From Tubiluchus corallicola (taxonomy: Eukaryota > Priapulida > Priapulimorpha > Priapulimorphida > Tubiluchidae), in assembly GCA_030141605.1 (NCBI GenBank), contig JAQGDQ010002455.1:1-30775 (forward strand): a stretch of DNA of 30,775 nucleotides, written 5' to 3'. This document shows positions 1 to 7,619 of the stretch, in pieces. The notes under the pieces are model-generated. The model saw nothing but the letters and a program-made list of their open reading frames with translations. It was not told the origin of the DNA and did no database searches. A program made the translations under genes and the position numbers. Each line of letters opens with the position of its first letter. Position 1 is the stretch's first letter.

Positions 1-1
1 T

Positions 2-928
2 AAGGATATATTTGATTTTGTGGAGAGGGTAAATCTTCAGGCGGTAAATAAAAAGAGTATAGAGTCGTTGGCCATGGCCGGGGCGTTTGATGGGTTTGAA
101 GGTCTTCACCGGTCACATTTTTTTGCTGAGAACAGCAGTGAGAAGTCCTTTGCCGAGACACTGTTGAGGTATGGGAATCTTGTTCGAGAGGATAGCAATA
201 GTGAGATGGAGTCTCTTTTTGGTGATAGTGAGGGGCTTGAGATTAAGAAGCCCTCTATCCCCGATGTGCCGGAGTACCCTAAGCTGAAGTTGCTTGAGAA
301 TGAGAAAGCTGTGGTTGGTGTTTATTTGTCAGCACATCCACTTGATCCCTATAAGTTTGATATGGAGCGTTTTTGTACTACAGGGGTTACATTGTTTAAG
401 CTTAGTGAGGATATAGGCAGTTTTCAAAATAGAGACATCATCTTTGCGGGGATGGTGGAGAGTGCTCACGAGTCGGTGTCCAAAAACGGTAATCCTTTTT
501 CTGTTATGACAATGATTGATTATACCGGGTCATACAAGATGTTTCTTTTTGGCAGGCAGTATATCGATTTTGGGAAGTTTTGCAAGTCCGGCCTGCTTTT
601 AATTGTAACGGGGAGAGTGTTGCAGAATAGAGGCCGTGATACTTGGGATTTTAGGATTAAGGATATTGATCTGCTGTCGGAGAAGCGGGAGCAGATTGAC
701 AGGGTGGTTATTGAGGTGCCGTCAGAGAGTGTTACCCCTGAGTTTGTTAATGAGCTTGGCGTATTGGCTGATAAGAACGGGGGGAAAACAGCCATTCAGT
801 TTGCTATCAGGGATGAAAAGGAGAGGTGTGTAGTGAGAAAGTTTTCAAGGATGAAAAGAATAATACTTTCAGATGAGGTTTTGGACTATCTGCAAAAAAG
901 AGAGGATATTGTTTTTACAATTAATTAA
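2..928 (+). CDS. dnaE: DNA polymerase III subunit alpha, C-terminal part (5' truncated)
   Basis: This is the last 308 residues of the replicative polymerase catalytic subunit; the frame is open to the window edge (KDIFDFVERV at the start), so the N-terminus lies outside. Recognisable family features are the NKKSIESLAMAGAFD stretch, the EKAVVGVYLSAHPLDPY motif around residues 98-115, and an OB-fold (tRNA-anti type) domain around residues 140-225 running from IIFAGMVESA to WDFRIKDIDLL. The polymerase active site is not in the window. The gene is 63 bases upstream of trxA on the same strand. The identification is secure because both motif order and C-terminal length fit DnaE. Confidence 0.95.
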   Translation, partial: KDIFDFVERVNLQAVNKKSIESLAMAGAFDGFEGLHRSHFFAENSSEKSFAETLLRYGNLVREDSNSEMESLFGDSEGLEIKKPSIPDVPEYPKLKLLENEKAVVGVYLSAHPLDPYKFDMERFCTTGVTLFKLSEDIGSFQNRDIIFAGMVESAHESVSKNGNPFSVMTMIDYTGSYKMFLFGRQYIDFGKFCKSGLLLIVTGRVLQNRGRDTWDFRIKDIDLLSEKREQIDRVVIEVPSESVTPEFVNELGVLADKNGGKTAIQFAIRDEKERCVVRKFSRMKRIILSDEVLDYLQKREDIVFTIN

Positions 929-991
929 TTTGTAAATTTGAACTGTGAATAGATTAATTTTATATTATAATACTTATTAACAATTATTGTT

Positions 992-1309
992 ATGGCAATT
1001 GATGTAACTGATGCTAGCTTTGAAGAGATAGTTCTCCAGTCAGACAAACCTGTGCTTGTTGATTTTTGGGCGGAGTGGTGTGGCCCGTGTCGCATGATTA
1101 CGCCTATAGTTGAGGAAATGTCAGGTGATTATGAGGGGAGGGCTGTTATTACAAAAATGAATGTTGACAATAGCCCGGAAACTGCTGCGAAGTTTGGTAT
1201 ACGTAATATTCCTACTATTCTTTTCTTCAAGAATGGAGAGGTTGTAGACAAGCAGGTTGGGGCAGCGCATAAAACTGCACTTGCATCTAAGCTTGATGCA
1301 CTTTTGTAG
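992..1309 (+). CDS. trxA: Thioredoxin
   Basis: A cytoplasmic thiol-disulfide oxidoreductase of 105 residues, the normal thioredoxin length. The active site WCGPC places the redox cysteines at 30 and 33 within WAEWCGPCRM, and the conserved cis-proline is in IRNIPTILFF (Pro74). The first ATG gives a full N-terminal beta strand and no signal peptide, so this is the cytoplasmic form. It follows dnaE on the same strand. The 63-base gap is AT-rich and contains TAATTTTA, one base from the Bacteroidota -7 consensus TAnnTTTG, so it may have its own promoter. Transcription ends in the hairpin at 1331-1369. Confidence 0.96.
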   Translation: MAIDVTDASFEEIVLQSDKPVLVDFWAEWCGPCRMITPIVEEMSGDYEGRAVITKMNVDNSPETAAKFGIRNIPTILFFKNGEVVDKQVGAAHKTALASKLDALL

Positions 1310-1330
1310 GTGTTAATGTTTTCATAGCTT

Positions 1331-1369
1331 TAAAAGAGGCGTAAGGTTTTTACACCTCTTTTATTTTTT
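1331..1369 (+). terminator. Intrinsic terminator of trxA
   Basis: Arms TAAAAGAGG (1331-1339) and CCTCTTTTA (1355-1363) pair perfectly. An inner GTAA/TTAC stem extends the hairpin past a single C/A mismatch, and a T-run follows at 1364-1369. It lies 21 bases after the trxA stop codon. Confidence 0.88.
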
Positions 1370-1440
1370 CAAAGTTCTTATTTACTACCCGTAAACTATT
1401 GGTTTTCCATCGATTTTTATCAATCTGAAAATCTAAGCAC
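1368..1440 (-). repeat. Dispersed coding-like element, copy R1 (partial)
   Basis: On the minus strand this translates without a stop to FQIDKNRWK followed by LRVVNKNFEK, matching the middle of the family consensus (LVQIEEKFDEK, then DVNEDFEEN). The TTTAC...GTAAA hairpin in the centre is also shared with copies R2 and R8. It begins directly at the T-run of the trxA terminator. Confidence 0.6.
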
Positions 1441-1978
1441 CTGGTCGTCCCTTAAGAATTAATTTTTGTTGAGATCAAAATTTACTATTTGTATATTTTT
1501 ATCTGACATACAATAGAGTCCTCCGGAGTCTTTTAAAAAAAAGCGTACAGCTCGTATTGACGATTATACAGTTGTTTTTGAAGTAGTGCATTCTTGATAC
1601 AAAATAGGCAAAAGTCAATCCGTGTAAAGGATTTTGATGAAAGCCTATGCTGCTGGCTTCACTATTTTCTCAGACCCCGCCTTTTGGTAAAAGGCTCAAT
1701 CAGTGAGAAGATTTTTTCGCTCCACCTTTCGCTGTTTTTCTATCAAAACCATTTATTTAAGGGCAGTTTTCTCTGTTTCGCAGAGCTTGTAAGGTTCATC
1801 CGGTTTTGACTTGACGATTTTCCTATCATAACCTGCAAGGTCTTACATGAAAGCTATAATAATCCTTGCAATTTAGGACACTATAGTCCAACAAGCTTTC
1901 AGCTATACATTGCTGATCTTGAATAATTTGAGTTTAATTTAAGGAGCGACTATCTATTCTTACAAAGGCTTTGTTAGG
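1441..1978. other. Long intergenic region without a recognisable gene
   Basis: This lies between convergent trxA and queA. I see no convincing gene. A 71-codon open frame at 1594-1809 has no recognisable content. A small hairpin, GCCTTTT (1679-1685) with AAAAGGC (1689-1695), has no T-run. The stretch around 1810-1850 ends in CCTGCAAGGTC, which resembles one terminus of the dispersed element and may be a very worn copy. Confidence 0.5.
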
Positions 1979-3028
1979 TTAAATAACCAGCATGGCGTCT
2001 CCATAGGTGCCGAACCTGTATTTTTCTTTTATAGCTACTTGATAGGCGTTTATCAATTGCTCATAGCCGGCAAATGCAGCTACCATCATCATTAGTGTAG
2101 ATAAGGGTAGGTGAAAATTGGATACCATAGAGTTGGCCACGTTAAATTCGTAGGGAGGAAATATAAATTTATTTGTCCACCCTTCAAATGATTTCAAAAG
2201 GCCTGTGGTTGACACCGAGCTTTCCAGAGTACGCATTACTGTTGTTCCAACTGCACAGATATGACGTTTTGCTTTTTTTGATTTGTTTACCATGTTTGCG
2301 ACATCATTGGGTATCCATATCTGTTCGGAGTCCATTTTATGCTTTGTAAGGTCTTCCACATCAACACTGCGGAAGTTTCCTAAGCCTACGTGAAGGGTTA
2401 TGTTTGCAAATCCTACCCCTTTTATTTCAAGCCTTTTCATAAGTTCACGGCTAAAGTGCAGTCCTGCAGTAGGTGCAGCTACTGCTCCCTCATGCTCCGC
2501 AAATATGGTCTGGTAACGTTCTGTGTCTGATTTTTCTACGGGGCGCTGTATTGATTTTGGCAGGGGAGTTTCTCCCAGGCTATACAGGGTTTTTTTAAAG
2601 TCATTGTAGGTGCCATCGTATAGAAATCGCAAAGTTCTACCGCGTGATGTAGTGTTGTCTATTACTTCGGCAACAAGCATGTCATTTTCTCCAAAGTATA
2701 GTTTATTCCCAATTCGTATCTTTCGTGCAGGGTCAACCAGTACATCCCACAAGCGTTGTTCACGGTTCAGCTCTCTTAAAAGAAATACTTCAATATGCGC
2801 TCTTGTTTTCTCTTTTTTGCCACGCAGGCGAGCGGGAAAGACTTTGGTATTATTGAAGACCATTACATCTTCGTTGTCGAAATAGTTTATGATTTCTTTA
2901 AATTCTTTGTGTTCGATCTTTCCTGTGTTACGATGCAGTATCATCATTCTTGATTCATCCCTATTAAGGGTGGGATGTAAAGCGATCAACTCATCCGGTA
3001 GGTTATATCTAAATTTGGATAACTTCAT
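1979..3028 (-). CDS. queA: S-adenosylmethionine:tRNA ribosyltransferase-isomerase
   Basis: QueA transfers and isomerises the ribosyl part of S-adenosylmethionine onto 7-aminomethyl-deazaguanine in tRNA, making epoxyqueuosine at the wobble position. The 349-residue length is typical. Family signatures visible are [13 protein letters not shown] near residue 58, [20 protein letters not shown] in the centre, [13 protein letters not shown], and the C-terminal [20 protein letters not shown] and RFGTYGDAM. The ATG at 3028 is the natural start ([11 protein letters not shown]). truB lies 34 bases upstream on the same strand, so the two are probably co-transcribed, as in other Bacteroidota. Confidence 0.96.
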   Translation of the reverse strand: MKLSKFRYNLPDELIALHPTLNRDESRMMILHRNTGKIEHKEFKEIINYFDNEDVMVFNNTKVFPARLRGKKEKTRAHIEVFLLRELNREQRLWDVLVDPARKIRIGNKLYFGENDMLVAEVIDNTTSRGRTLRFLYDGTYNDFKKTLYSLGETPLPKSIQRPVEKSDTERYQTIFAEHEGAVAAPTAGLHFSRELMKRLEIKGVGFANITLHVGLGNFRSVDVEDLTKHKMDSEQIWIPNDVANMVNKSKKAKRHICAVGTTVMRTLESSVSTTGLLKSFEGWTNKFIFPPYEFNVANSMVSNFHLPLSTLMMMVAAFAGYEQLINAYQVAIKEKYRFGTYGDAMLVI

Positions 3029-3062
3029 AAAATACAGTTATTATAACAATAATAAGTCTTAT

Positions 3063-3779
3063 TTAATTCTGTGTGAGTACAGCTTTCTGGCTGGTAAGCT
3101 GTATAAACTCATCAACTTCAAATACGTTTGACATGGAGTATTTCCCAACTTTTGTCCTTTGTAGCCCTTCCAGGTAAGCACCACTTTTCATGGCTTTACC
3201 TATATCACGGGCGAGAGCTCGTATGTATGTGCCTTTACTACATTTTATTTTTAGTTTAAGGTTTGTTTTTGAAAAAAACATTATTTCTATTTTGTCAATA
3301 GTGAGCACTTTGGCTTTAAGCTGAACTTTTTCACCTTTTCTGGCGTATTCATATGCCTTTTTTCCTCCAATTTTTACCGCAGAGTATATTGGTGGCACCT
3401 GTTCTATTTTCCCTACGAACTTTCTTAAGGTGGTTTCTACCAGCTCTTTATTAATATGATCAGTTTCAAACTGCTTATCTTCCTCTGTTTCTAGGTCGTA
3501 TGATGGGGTTGTAGCCCCAAGTTTTAATGTTGCAATATACTCTTTAGTTTTTTCCTGTAAGCCTTCGATCTTTTTTGTCGCTTTTCCCGTACACAATACC
3601 ATTACACCGGATGCCATTGGGTCAAGAGTACCCGCATGCCCTACTTTCAATTTCTTGATCTCCAGTTGTCGGCAAAGATGGTTCCTGATTTTTTGAACCA
3701 GGTCGAATGATGTCCATCCTAAAGGTTTATTGAAGGCGATAATCTCACCCGCTTGAAAATCAAAGTGAATCTTTTGCAA
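3063..3779 (-). CDS. truB: tRNA pseudouridine(55) synthase
   Basis: TruB isomerises U55 in the T-loop of tRNA. The catalytic aspartate is Asp53 in GHAGTLDPMASG, preceded by the family N-terminal motif FNKPLGWTSFDLV. KIGGKKAYEYARKGE and CSKGTYIRALARDIG are further TruB motifs. Length, 238 residues, fits the short bacterial form. The start is unusual: no in-frame ATG exists, and an in-frame TGA lies two codons before the TTG at 3779, so TTG is the only plausible start. An out-of-frame ATG lies six bases upstream and belongs to dispersed element R2, which runs directly into the gene. Downstream, queA follows after 34 bases. Confidence 0.93.
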   Translation of the reverse strand: MQKIHFDFQAGEIIAFNKPLGWTSFDLVQKIRNHLCRQLEIKKLKVGHAGTLDPMASGVMVLCTGKATKKIEGLQEKTKEYIATLKLGATTPSYDLETEEDKQFETDHINKELVETTLRKFVGKIEQVPPIYSAVKIGGKKAYEYARKGEKVQLKAKVLTIDKIEIMFFSKTNLKLKIKCSKGTYIRALARDIGKAMKSGAYLEGLQRTKVGKYSMSNVFEVDEFIQLTSQKAVLTQN

Positions 3780-3876
3780 AACTCATTTTTTATTAATATT
3801 CTCTTCAAAGTCCTAATTTACATCAGTAAATTGTGATTTTTCATCAAATTTTCCTTCAATCTTGCAAAGACCTCAA
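3773..3876 (-). repeat. Dispersed coding-like element, copy R2
   Basis: The minus-strand translation reads KIEGKFDEKSQFTDVN, a TAG stop, then DFEENINKK and a TGA stop, closely following the family consensus. A perfect hairpin AATTTAC-ATCA-GTAAATT sits at its centre near 3816-3833. Its downstream end (ATGAGTTTTGCAAAAG) overlaps the truB start codon. It fills most of the 167-base gap between uppP and truB. Confidence 0.75.
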
Positions 3877-3946
3877 AGTTGCAATCAATCGTTATTTGCT
3901 ATAACTATCTCAAAGCGTATATGCCGCGCATGTGTAGCGCTGCAAT

Positions 3947-4732
3947 TTACAGGGATACAAAGATAGTGATAATACCAATAATAGCACAGTATGCAGCAAA
4001 ATAGATTAGTTTTCCTTTTTTTACAAGGTGAATCATCCACCTGCATGCTACGAATCCTGAAAGAAATGCAGAGATAAACCCTGCCAGTAATGGCGCTACC
4101 CCGATATTTGAGCTTACTGCTATGTCTCCATCTATAATGTTGATAAGGTTAATTCCGATAATAGGTATAAGGACCATAAGGAATGAGAACCTGGCTGCTT
4201 TTTCTCTGTTTACTCCCAGGAGCATTGCGGCAGCAATGGTTGAGCCGGACCTCGATATTCCCGGTAGGATTGCAAATGCCTGTACAACCCCTATCAGGAA
4301 CGAGTTGGGAAGTGATACCTCTTTTTCTTTTGCTTTAGCGAAAAATGTAAAGGCTAAAAGAAGCGCCGTAATTAACAGCATGCTTCCTACAAGGACGAGA
4401 TTTCCGGAAAAGATTGATTCGATTTTATTTTTAAGGAGTAGTCCTGCAATTCCTATTGGAATTATAGAGATAATTATTTTAATAATATATCGGGACTCTT
4501 CGTTCCATTTAAAGTTGAGGCATCCTTTTATGAGAGCAGAAATATCTTTTCTAAATACAATAATTGTGCTTAACGCGGTAGCTCCATGTACTACTGTGGT
4601 AAATAACAGGTTGCTATCCCCTTCTATATTCCAGATAGCATGCCCTAGTTCGAGATGTCCGCTTGAGCTAATTGGTAGAAATTCTGTTGCACCCTGAATC
4701 AACCCAAGCAAAATCGCGTGAATAATTTCCAT
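3947..4732 (-). CDS. uppP: Undecaprenyl-diphosphatase (BacA/UppP family)
   Basis: This integral membrane phosphatase recycles undecaprenyl pyrophosphate to the monophosphate carrier used for peptidoglycan and O-antigen synthesis. The two signature motifs are present: EFLPISSSGH at residues 17-26 and PGISRSGST at residues 157-165. The remainder is a series of hydrophobic helices. The 261-residue length is normal, and the ATG at 4732 gives the typical N-terminus MEIIHAILLGLIQGATEFLP. It starts 11 bases after the DUF3098 stop, consistent with the ftsX-DUF3098-uppP operon of Bacteroidota. Confidence 0.97.
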   Translation of the reverse strand: MEIIHAILLGLIQGATEFLPISSSGHLELGHAIWNIEGDSNLLFTTVVHGATALSTIIVFRKDISALIKGCLNFKWNEESRYIIKIIISIIPIGIAGLLLKNKIESIFSGNLVLVGSMLLITALLLAFTFFAKAKEKEVSLPNSFLIGVVQAFAILPGISRSGSTIAAAMLLGVNREKAARFSFLMVLIPIIGINLINIIDGDIAVSSNIGVAPLLAGFISAFLSGFVACRWMIHLVKKGKLIYFAAYCAIIGIITIFVSL

Positions 4733-4743
4733 ACACCTTAACT

Positions 4744-5058
4744 TTACTTACGGGTTGGTTTTTTCATAATGGCGTAATTTCGAATAGGAATCCGAAAAGA
4801 ACCACCATACTTACGGGTTGGTTTTTTCATAATGGCGTAGATTTCGAATAGGAATCCGAAAAGAACCACCATAGGGGCAACCGTGATACGTCTAAAGTTA
4901 TATATTTCAGAGTTAAATACATTAGGATCTTCACTCCTGCCTCCAACCATTAGTGACAGTCCAATGACTATAAAGAGGAACCCTAGTATTATAAGTCTAT
5001 AATTTTGTTTTCCAATGGCAAAGCCTGCATCTTCTTGTTGTTTATTTTTTGTAGTCAT
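4744..5058 (-). CDS. DUF3098 small membrane protein, C-terminus altered by an internal duplication
   Basis: A 104-residue protein with two membrane segments (about residues 21-40 and 58-75) and the FAIGKQNYRLIILGF opening typical of the Bacteroidota DUF3098 family; its molecular role is unknown. Position between ftsX (17 bases upstream) and uppP (11 bases downstream) is the usual one. Its C-terminus repeats YAIMKKPTRK at residues 74-83 and 95-104, separated by an 11-residue out-of-frame segment. This comes from a 64-bp tandem duplication in which the second copy lost one base, restoring frame and the original stop. Without it the protein would be 83 residues, close to the family norm. I infer that the duplication is recent because the copies differ by one base only. 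Confidence 0.9.
   Translation of the reverse strand: MTTKNKQQEDAGFAIGKQNYRLIILGFLFIVIGLSLMVGGRSEDPNVFNSEIYNFRRITVAPMVVLFGFLFEIYAIMKKPTRKYGGSFRIPIRNYAIMKKPTRK
4747..4873. repeat. Tandem direct duplication, 63 and 64 bp
   Basis: The copies are 4747-4809 and 4810-4873. They are identical except for one base: GGCGTAATTTCG in the first versus GGCGTAGATTTCG in the second. The duplicated segment covers the DUF3098 C-terminal codons. Confidence 0.95.
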
Positions 5059-5075
5059 TTTTTTAATAATGTATA

Positions 5076-5954
5076 TTAATAAAAGAGTTCGTCGAACTTC
5101 ATTTTTAGAAATTTATTCACAGCAAAATACGTTGAGATACCGGAGATTATTATGCCGACAGCAAATACAATTCCCCCCAATATGGCCAGTTGCCACTGGT
5201 TTTGAAAGTCAATCAGAACTTTTAGTTCTGATTGGTATGAAAATATAAGCCCAAGTATCATAAGCCACGCAATAATTGACCCGTATACTCCATGTAGCAC
5301 ACCTTTTAATATAAGAGGCCGCCGTATAAACGAGCGGGTGGCGCCAACAAGTTGCATTGTATTTATAAGAAAACGGTTTGAGTAAATGGATAGCCTTATT
5401 GCGTTGTTTATCAGGGCTATGAAGATAGTTAGCATTAGCCCGCTTAATACCAGTAGTATAAAGCTGATTTTATTCACATTTTTGTTTAGCTGTTTTACCA
5501 GGTTATGATGATAATGTACTTCTCTTACTTCCGGAAGCATGAGGTATCTACTTTCGAGCACATTCAGGCTATCGGGGTTTGCATATTTTGCAAATACTTT
5601 TACCTCAATAGATTCCAGTAATGGGTTATATCCCAGGAAGTCGACAAAGTCCTCTCCCAGTTCATTTTTTAGTTTTTCCGCAGCGCTTTTTTTGTCGACA
5701 AATTTTGTTGACTTTATATATTCAGTGGCATCAAGATTTTTTTGTAATTTTATAATATCTACTTCACGGGAGCCACTTTCCAGGACAAGAGTTACTCCAA
5801 CATTTTCCATTACATAGTCGGACAGGCGCTTTGCATTCATAAGCAGTATTCCCATTAGTCCTACCAGAAATAAGACCATTGATATGCTTAATGTTGTTGT
5901 AAAGTAAGATCCAAGCAGCCTTTTTTTTGCCTTTTTAGGTTTTCTTTTAACCAT
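5076..5954 (-). CDS. ftsX: Cell division protein FtsX (ABC transporter permease)
   Basis: FtsX is the membrane partner of the ATPase FtsE and signals to periplasmic peptidoglycan hydrolases at the septum. The 292-residue protein has a basic N-terminus (MVKRKPKKAKKRLLGSYF), a first membrane segment around residues 18-40, a periplasmic domain to about residue 165, and three further membrane segments. NTMQLVGATRSFIRRPLILKG, before the third segment, is the conserved cytoplasmic coupling region. ftsE is not in the window. The gene is first in the minus-strand block leading to DUF3098, uppP, truB and queA. Dispersed elements R3 and R4 lie upstream of it. Confidence 0.94.
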   Translation of the reverse strand: MVKRKPKKAKKRLLGSYFTTTLSISMVLFLVGLMGILLMNAKRLSDYVMENVGVTLVLESGSREVDIIKLQKNLDATEYIKSTKFVDKKSAAEKLKNELGEDFVDFLGYNPLLESIEVKVFAKYANPDSLNVLESRYLMLPEVREVHYHHNLVKQLNKNVNKISFILLVLSGLMLTIFIALINNAIRLSIYSNRFLINTMQLVGATRSFIRRPLILKGVLHGVYGSIIAWLMILGLIFSYQSELKVLIDFQNQWQLAILGGIVFAVGIIISGISTYFAVNKFLKMKFDELFY

Positions 5955-6015
5955 ATTTCATTTTTACTTAGGTTATTGTATCCCGCATTACGGGTGTGTT
6001 TTGCCCCGGTACTTT

Positions 6016-6137
6016 TATAGAGTTCATATTTTTATTAATATCCTTATTAAAGTCCTTTACCTACATCAATAAGCTGCAGTTTTTTATCGGATTTTTTCTC
6101 AGCCTAAACCAAGGTTTACTGCTCTGCAAAGGTCTTG
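6016..6137 (-). repeat. Dispersed coding-like element, copy R3
   Basis: The minus-strand translation gives FAEQ, stop, TLV, stop, AEKKSDKKLQLIDVGK, then after a one-base frameshift KDFNKDINKNMN. This matches the family consensus in order. It lies 62 bases upstream of ftsX. Confidence 0.7.
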
Positions 6138-6217
6138 CTTTATATGGCTCTATTCCGAAACTGCCACACAAATATACAATAGAATGAGTGATTTTTATTA
6201 TTTGAGGCCTTTACAAA

Positions 6218-6330
6218 GTCCATCTTTTTGTCAAAGTCCTATTCAAAACCCCTTTATTTAGATTGAAAGACTGTGTTTTTTATCGAATTTTTCCTCAATC
6301 TGAGTCAAAATTCCCATTTTGCCGGCAAGC
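6218..6330 (-). repeat. Dispersed coding-like element, copy R4
   Basis: The minus strand reads LAGKMGILTQIEEKFDKK, then a stop, then DFDKKMDFVKA in another frame. Its upstream end is fused to the 68-codon open frame at 6305-6511, one frame apart. That makes this the only copy with a possible longer coding context. Confidence 0.7.
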
Positions 6331-6511
6331 TGTGATCTTTTGTTGAACCCAAACTTGTCAATTCAATATGATAAAAGTATCTGTGGAAGTCGATTTCTGC
6401 AATACCAGGTAATGGCCTCTTAAAGTATTTTTCAGCAAGTTCTACTATGGAATTATATACCCCTAGTGGTATTTGCTGTGCTGTTTGGGCCTCTAAAATA
6501 TTACGAGTCAT
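6305..6511 (-). CDS. Small hypothetical protein or gene fragment joined to repeat R4
   Basis: I do not recognise this 68-residue frame. It begins at ATG (6511) with MTRNILEAQTAQQIPLGVYN and ends STKDHSLPAKWEF. The composition is protein-like, with a mixed amphipathic pattern and no low-complexity stretch. The last nine codons overlap element R4. Reading one frame over at the overlap continues as LAGKMGILTQIEEKFD, the repeat peptide, so this could be the N-terminal half of the ancestral gene from which the dispersed element derives. It could also be a chance frame. No neighbour gives a functional hint. Confidence 0.35.
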   Translation of the reverse strand: MTRNILEAQTAQQIPLGVYNSIVELAEKYFKRPLPGIAEIDFHRYFYHIELTSLGSTKDHSLPAKWEF

Positions 6512-6728
6512 GGACTCATAATAATGTAAAATTTAATATTTTAATGCAAAAAAACATTATATTGTACCCAGAACCGGCAGGATGTATGAAAGGTTTTTAT
6601 ATCTAATAGTTAGGCAACATAAAATAAGCGATAATACAACCATACCGTAGATTTTCGCAGGTTACCGAAGTGTAATACAGATTGCAGATGGAATTAATCA
6701 TGCTGAACCAACAGATAAAGAGGTGTAA

Positions 6729-6983
6729 ATTTCAACAAGATGGCTTTGTAAAAGCGGATTTAATTTCCAGGAGAGGGTAAAAGATACTATTCTTTCTAAA
6801 TTAGGGGAGAGAGTGTTTTTCTAATTCAATAGAGAATATATCGATATTGAAAAGGTATGGGATAACCTAAATACTAAAACTTAGATAGTAAAATTTCAAG
6901 TTTCTTATACGGTAGATAAGAATGCAGCCTGCAAGTTCAACTGTTTTCATATAGGCGGAGCGCTGGCAAATATTAAAAACTAA
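6729..6983 (+). pseudogene. Possible decayed coding remnant with two in-frame stops
   Basis: A single frame reads GFNFQERVKDTILSKLGERV, a TAA at 6822, then FNREYIDIEKVWDNLNTKT, a TAG at 6882, then VKFQVSYTVDKNAACKFNCF and on to a TAA at 6981. The stretches look protein-like, but I do not recognise a family and there is no start codon. It precedes the cassette at 7039-8639. The stops could alternatively mean that this was never coding. Confidence 0.25.
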
Positions 6984-7038
6984 AAATACTAAATCTTAAA
7001 ATCTTAATTTGGTTGGGAAGTTAGATTTTAAGAATAAA

Positions 7039-7617
7039 ATGATAGTGAGACGATCATTTCTTACTATTCTAGTCCTTACTCTTACCGTAATATCTCTTTA
7101 CGGTCAGGATAAATTTACTTTTGGAATTGGTTATTATGGAGAAAGGATAACACATCCTGGGTTTTACTTACAATCCGAATATACTGGTATAGATAATGAA
7201 AAGATAGTCAGCTTTCCTATAAGAGCAGGTATTGGCTACTATTTTCATAAGAGAAGTCATCAAGCTATTTTTCTTGATCTTGCGCCATCTGTACGCCATA
7301 CTTTCAAAAATCAAATGTTTGTTGGTGCTGGGGCAGGCTTGGGAATTATGAGCTCGTGGTATCATTCAGATCTTGGCGTTTTTGAGGTCGATCACTTAGG
7401 TAATGTCACTCAAGTTTCAAACTATGCAGGTATTGATTTTATGCCATCATTTTATATCGACTTTGGTTATAAAATTCTATCAGTAGAAGAGTATGACCAC
7501 TACATTTGGTTTAGACCAAATGCATTTTTGCAACTGCCAGAAAATGATGGCTTTGTTTTTCACTATAGCATTGCCTTAGGTTACTCCATTCGATTTACTA
7601 GCAATAAAAATAATTAG
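7039..7617 (+). CDS. Predicted outer-membrane beta-barrel protein of unknown function
   Basis: This 192-residue protein has a clear Sec signal peptide (MIVRRSFLTILVLTLTVISL then YGQ), so it is exported. The mature part alternates hydrophobic and polar residues, is rich in aromatic and glycine residues (FTFGIGYYGER, IRAGIGYYFHKR, MFVGAGAGLGIM), and ends with a strand of beta-barrel type, SIALGYSIRF. I chose the ATG at 7039 because it starts directly at the signal peptide; an in-frame TTG 30 bases upstream is less likely. Its stop is 2 bases before the next gene, so the two are almost certainly translated from one message. No named family was recognised. Confidence 0.7.
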   Translation: MIVRRSFLTILVLTLTVISLYGQDKFTFGIGYYGERITHPGFYLQSEYTGIDNEKIVSFPIRAGIGYYFHKRSHQAIFLDLAPSVRHTFKNQMFVGAGAGLGIMSSWYHSDLGVFEVDHLGNVTQVSNYAGIDFMPSFYIDFGYKILSVEEYDHYIWFRPNAFLQLPENDGFVFHYSIALGYSIRFTSNKNN

Positions 7618-7619
7618 TT

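Noticed and set aside
1594-1809. 71-codon open frame after trxA
   Set aside because: No recognisable domain, start context or partner; likely chance in an AT-rich gap.
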